Part shown: piece after piece, positions 61,606 to 64,000 of the stretch | Numbering within the stretch: the stretch's first letter is position 1 | Layout of the letters: every line of letters begins with the position of its first letter | Assembly (NCBI GenBank): GCA_964344685.1 | Contig: CAYFOK010000003.1 | Location: 124,001-188,000 of the forward strand | Source: Scalindua sp964344685 | GTDB taxonomy: Bacteria; Planctomycetota; Brocadiia; Brocadiales; Scalinduaceae | Reading direction: 5' to 3' | Length of the DNA stretch: 64,000 bases | Position numbers and translations under genes: made by a program | The notes under the pieces: model-generated | What the model saw: the letters and a program-made list of their open reading frames with translations, nothing else | The model's database searches: none | Told to the model about the DNA's origin: nothing

Positions 61606-62028
61606 ATGAGCACGAAAGGTTTATTATATACAAAGAAAAAAATTCACTTTAAAGAGGGTGATATCATTTTTAAAGAAGATGAAGAAGATTGTAAAGAAAT
61701 GTATGTTATTGATTCCGGAAGGGTGAATATAGTAAAAAAAGTCGGAGATACAGATATCACTTTAACAACACTTGATGAAGGTGATTTTTTTGGAGAGATG
61801 TCTTTAATAACAGGAAATAAACGAAGTGCCTCAGCAGTAGCTCAAACAAATTGCAGGTTACATACTATGGATAAAGAAGCATTTGAATTCAATCTCTCTA
61901 AGGACGTAACGTTTATGAGAAACATTCTGGAGACTCTTGCCCATCGGCTTGAAGAAACTGACACAAATCTTAAACGCCACATCCAGAGAAGCACCAGATT
62001 ATCCAAAGTATTTTATGCAACCGGATAA
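61606..62028 (+). CDS. Single cyclic-nucleotide-binding-domain protein
   Basis: A 140-residue protein consisting of one Crp-like cNMP-binding domain: FKEGDIIFKEDEEDCKEMYVIDSGRVNI, LDEGDFFGEMSLITGNKRSASAVA (the FGE phosphate-binding cassette with R in KRSASA) and a closing helix. There is no helix-turn-helix, so it is not a transcription factor. It may act as a small regulatory partner for a kinase, perhaps one of the adjacent hybrid kinases. ATG 61606 is chosen because the protein then begins just before the domain; an in-frame start 22 codons earlier has a hydrophobic leader and no better ribosome site. Confidence 0.85.
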   Translation: MSTKGLLYTKKKIHFKEGDIIFKEDEEDCKEMYVIDSGRVNIVKKVGDTDITLTTLDEGDFFGEMSLITGNKRSASAVAQTNCRLHTMDKEAFEFNLSKDVTFMRNILETLAHRLEETDTNLKRHIQRSTRLSKVFYATG

Positions 62029-62080
62029 ACAGTATATTCCCCAGTACACTTTCTAAAATATTAATTCTCAAACAGAAGTT

Positions 62081-63055
62081 TCAAGGATATACCTGGTTTT
62101 GCAATTTTGAAAAAATATTTTTTGCCGCACCAAGTATGCCGCTATTATCACCCAGTTGTGAAAATTCTATCCTGAGAGATTCCGTCGCCTGCTTAAATGC
62201 CCTTCTTTCAACCTCTTCCTTCAATGGTACCATAAGAAACTCTCCCAGATTAGTTACACCACCAAACAAAACTATTATTTCTGGATTAAGAAGGTTTGCA
62301 ACATTTGCTATTGCAATTCCCAGGATAACTCCGGTTTCATTAATTACATTAAGAACAATTTTATTGCCTTGCTCTACCATCTGATACGCCTGTTTAAGGT
62401 GCGTAAGCGGTTGCAGGCTGCCGTTACCTCCCTCTTTCAATAATGCGTCGTTTACTCTTTTCAAAATACCTCCAGAACAGGCATATCTTTCGAGGCATCC
62501 GACATTTCCGCAAGTACACCTCATTCCATCTCTTATAACCGTCGTGTGTCCTATTTCGCCTGCTATGGATGATGCACCATGCCAGGCTTTTCCATCTATG
62601 ATAATACCTCCCCCAACGCCTGTACCGAGAGTAATACAAAATAAGCTGTCTGTCCCTGACCCTGCTCCTTTCCACCATTCTCCAAGCGCTGCCGCATTCG
62701 CATCGTTGTCAATTGCAACAGGTACTCCCAACTCTTTTTCAAGAATATCTCTTAGTGGTACACTATCCCAACCTTTTAAATTAGGCGGGTTGAAGACCGT
62801 ACCTGTCTCCGCATTTAAGGGGCCTGGAAACCCAATCCCCATCCCACATATTGTCTCTTTTGGCAGCTTTGACTCTTCTATTGATTCTTCTGCAAAAGAG
62901 ACAATAAACCTGATCATCTCATCGCTGCCCTTTTCACAATACGTAGATTTTTTCAAGAGCGTAAGGATATCTCCATTTTCATTTACAACCGCTATCCGCG
63001 TATTCGTCCCACCTACATCTGCAGCAAGGACATGATTGTTTGATATCTTTGTCAT
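62081..63055 (-). CDS. ROK-family glucokinase
   Basis: A 324-residue sugar kinase. The phosphate motif is LAADVGGTNTRIAVV, the ROK zinc motif is GEIGHTTVIRDGMRCTCGNVGCLERYACS and the sugar-binding Asp lies in VPVAIDNDANAAALGEWW. The ATP site follows with TLGTGVGGGIIIDGK and LFGGV. It most likely phosphorylates glucose, though N-acetyl sugars are possible. It is followed by the TPR protein upstream on the same strand (39 bases), so both may be in one operon. Confidence 0.93.
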   Translation of the reverse strand: MTKISNNHVLAADVGGTNTRIAVVNENGDILTLLKKSTYCEKGSDEMIRFIVSFAEESIEESKLPKETICGMGIGFPGPLNAETGTVFNPPNLKGWDSVPLRDILEKELGVPVAIDNDANAAALGEWWKGAGSGTDSLFCITLGTGVGGGIIIDGKAWHGASSIAGEIGHTTVIRDGMRCTCGNVGCLERYACSGGILKRVNDALLKEGGNGSLQPLTHLKQAYQMVEQGNKIVLNVINETGVILGIAIANVANLLNPEIIVLFGGVTNLGEFLMVPLKEEVERRAFKQATESLRIEFSQLGDNSGILGAAKNIFSKLQNQVYP

Positions 63056-63094
63056 GAGAAAATATTATAGATCTTCATTCCTCTTACCATCTTT

Positions 63095-64000
63095 TCAACT
63101 CTCTTCATGTTTCTCATTTTTTCGTAAGTTATCGAGTTCATTGAGAGTCTTCCGGCTTTCCTCCATATCAGGATTCATCAAAATCGCCTTTTCAAGAAAA
63201 TCCCTTGCTTTCTTAAAATCCTTCTTTCTAAGTGAGGAAATTCCAAGATTGTGAAATGCCCAAGCCATATCCTCATCAGGAAGTCCCAGATTGACAGACT
63301 TTTTTAACAGCCCTTCCCCTCTATCGTAGTGCTCCCTGCTCAACTCAATTGTACCAAGAATGAAATATGCCAAACCAAGTTCAGGGTTCTTTTGCCTCAA
63401 ATCATCCGCAATTTTATAAGCTTTATCATACTTGCCCTCATTGAAATAGCTTTTTACCTGTACAGTTGCCTGTTTCAAACGTAAATGCTCATTAAGCGCT
63501 TCTATGGCCTTTTTACTATTCTTCATACCGGGATTCAGCTTTATCGCCTTCTCCAGATGCATCTTGGCCTTTTCATAATCCTTTTTTTGAATCGATGATA
63601 TACCAAGATTATGCGATACCCACGCTTTATCCTTATCTGTTAGAACAAGCTGGGCCGCTCTGTTTAACAGCTCCTCCCCCTTATCATAATTTTTTTTACG
63701 TACCTCAATCGCCCCAAGAACGAGATATGCCAGCCCAAACTCAGGATCTTTTTGTCTCAGATCATCCGCAATTTTATGAGCTTCATCATACTTGCCTTCG
63801 TCACAAAGGCGGCTGGCCTTCGCTATTACTTCATTAAAATCCTGCCCTGAAGAAAGAACGTCCAGGCCATCATTCCGAACTTCTAACTGTTGTATGATTT
63901 TATCTTTTTCCAACAGGCTTTTTTGATATTCATCAATCCTGGCAAGCAGCTTGTTATTACCGGTGGTAAGTTCATCAATTCGAAAGGTTTTTTCACTTAC
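63095..64000 (-). CDS. TPR-repeat protein, 5' part outside the window
   Basis: The frame is open to the window edge, so the start lies upstream of base 64000; the TTG at 63913 is internal. The first visible ~30 residues are charged and helical (coiled-coil-like), after which come six TPR-like repeats arranged as two ~115-residue units: GKYDEAHKIADDLRQKDPEFGLAYLVLGAIE… and GKYDKAYKIADDLRQKNPELGLAYFILGTIE…. TPR proteins bind other proteins; partners are unknown. Ending 39 bases before the ROK kinase, it may share its transcript. Confidence 0.85.
   Translation of the reverse strand, partial: VSEKTFRIDELTTGNNKLLARIDEYQKSLLEKDKIIQQLEVRNDGLDVLSSGQDFNEVIAKASRLCDEGKYDEAHKIADDLRQKDPEFGLAYLVLGAIEVRKKNYDKGEELLNRAAQLVLTDKDKAWVSHNLGISSIQKKDYEKAKMHLEKAIKLNPGMKNSKKAIEALNEHLRLKQATVQVKSYFNEGKYDKAYKIADDLRQKNPELGLAYFILGTIELSREHYDRGEGLLKKSVNLGLPDEDMAWAFHNLGISSLRKKDFKKARDFLEKAILMNPDMEESRKTLNELDNLRKNEKHEES

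Overview
The window is low-GC bacterial chromosome (no rRNA, tRNA, CRISPR array or intact transposon was recognised). Gene content points to an anaerobic planctomycete, most likely of the anammox order Brocadiales (Scalindua/Brocadia-like): siroheme decarboxylases beside a sulfite-reductase-like ferredoxin protein, formate-tetrahydrofolate ligase, NikR-controlled nickel transport, NhaD, a c-type cytochrome lipoprotein, and nitrate/nitrite-type sensor modules. The taxonomic call is inference; no marker gene in the window settles it.

Layout. 0-5.7 kb: plus-strand metabolic and unknown genes (3' end of a methyltransferase, AsnA asparagine synthetase, GNAT acetyltransferase, THEP1 NTPase, SYLF lipid-binding protein). 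5.8-7.5 kb: minus-strand argG with a small membrane protein. 8.0-34.4 kb: a signal-transduction island in which every intact gene is on the minus strand: two methyl-accepting chemotaxis proteins, CheW, two bacteriohemerythrins, four membrane or cytosolic sensor kinases (two of them hybrids), three receiver-only proteins, a periplasmic NMT1-type binding protein in operon with a kinase/receiver pair, and two paralogous sigma-54 activators. No CheA, CheY, CheB or CheR is present here, so the receptors must use components encoded elsewhere. 34.7-42.1 kb: a large palindrome and a consensus sigma-70 promoter ahead of a site-2 protease, then mnmA, an AgcS amino-acid symporter carrying an unusual inserted domain, a geranylgeranyl-reductase-type flavoprotein, a truncated four-helix-bundle gene, a DUF456 protein and the Bpt leucyltransferase. 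41.4-45.5 kb: nickel transporter plus nikR with a visible NikR-type operator, YajQ, and an ahb/sulfite-reductase-like operon. 45.6-56.3 kb: coaB, a paired M16 peptidase operon, YkgJ-type cysteine cluster protein, rplM-rpsI, an epimerase with a cytochrome lipoprotein, fhs and nhaD. 57.1-61.2 kb: a tandem pair of cytosolic GAF hybrid kinases sharing a 697-bp block that reads as identical. 61.6-64 kb: a cNMP-binding protein, ROK glucokinase and a TPR protein running off the window.

How it fits together. The island looks like a sensory centre for nitrogen oxides, oxygen or redox state and an imported small molecule (P-box repeats, NIT domain, hemerythrins, NMT1 binding protein), feeding both chemotaxis and sigma-54 transcription. 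The most unusual items are the symporter with a flagellin-hook-IN-like insert (37.5-37.9 kb), the chemoreceptor with a duplicated and half-decayed signalling tip, the mosaic identity of the duplicated kinases, four conserved cysteines in the PAS domains of both sigma-54 activators, and the siroheme-decarboxylase operon with a PCP_red/sulfite-reductase-like ferredoxin.
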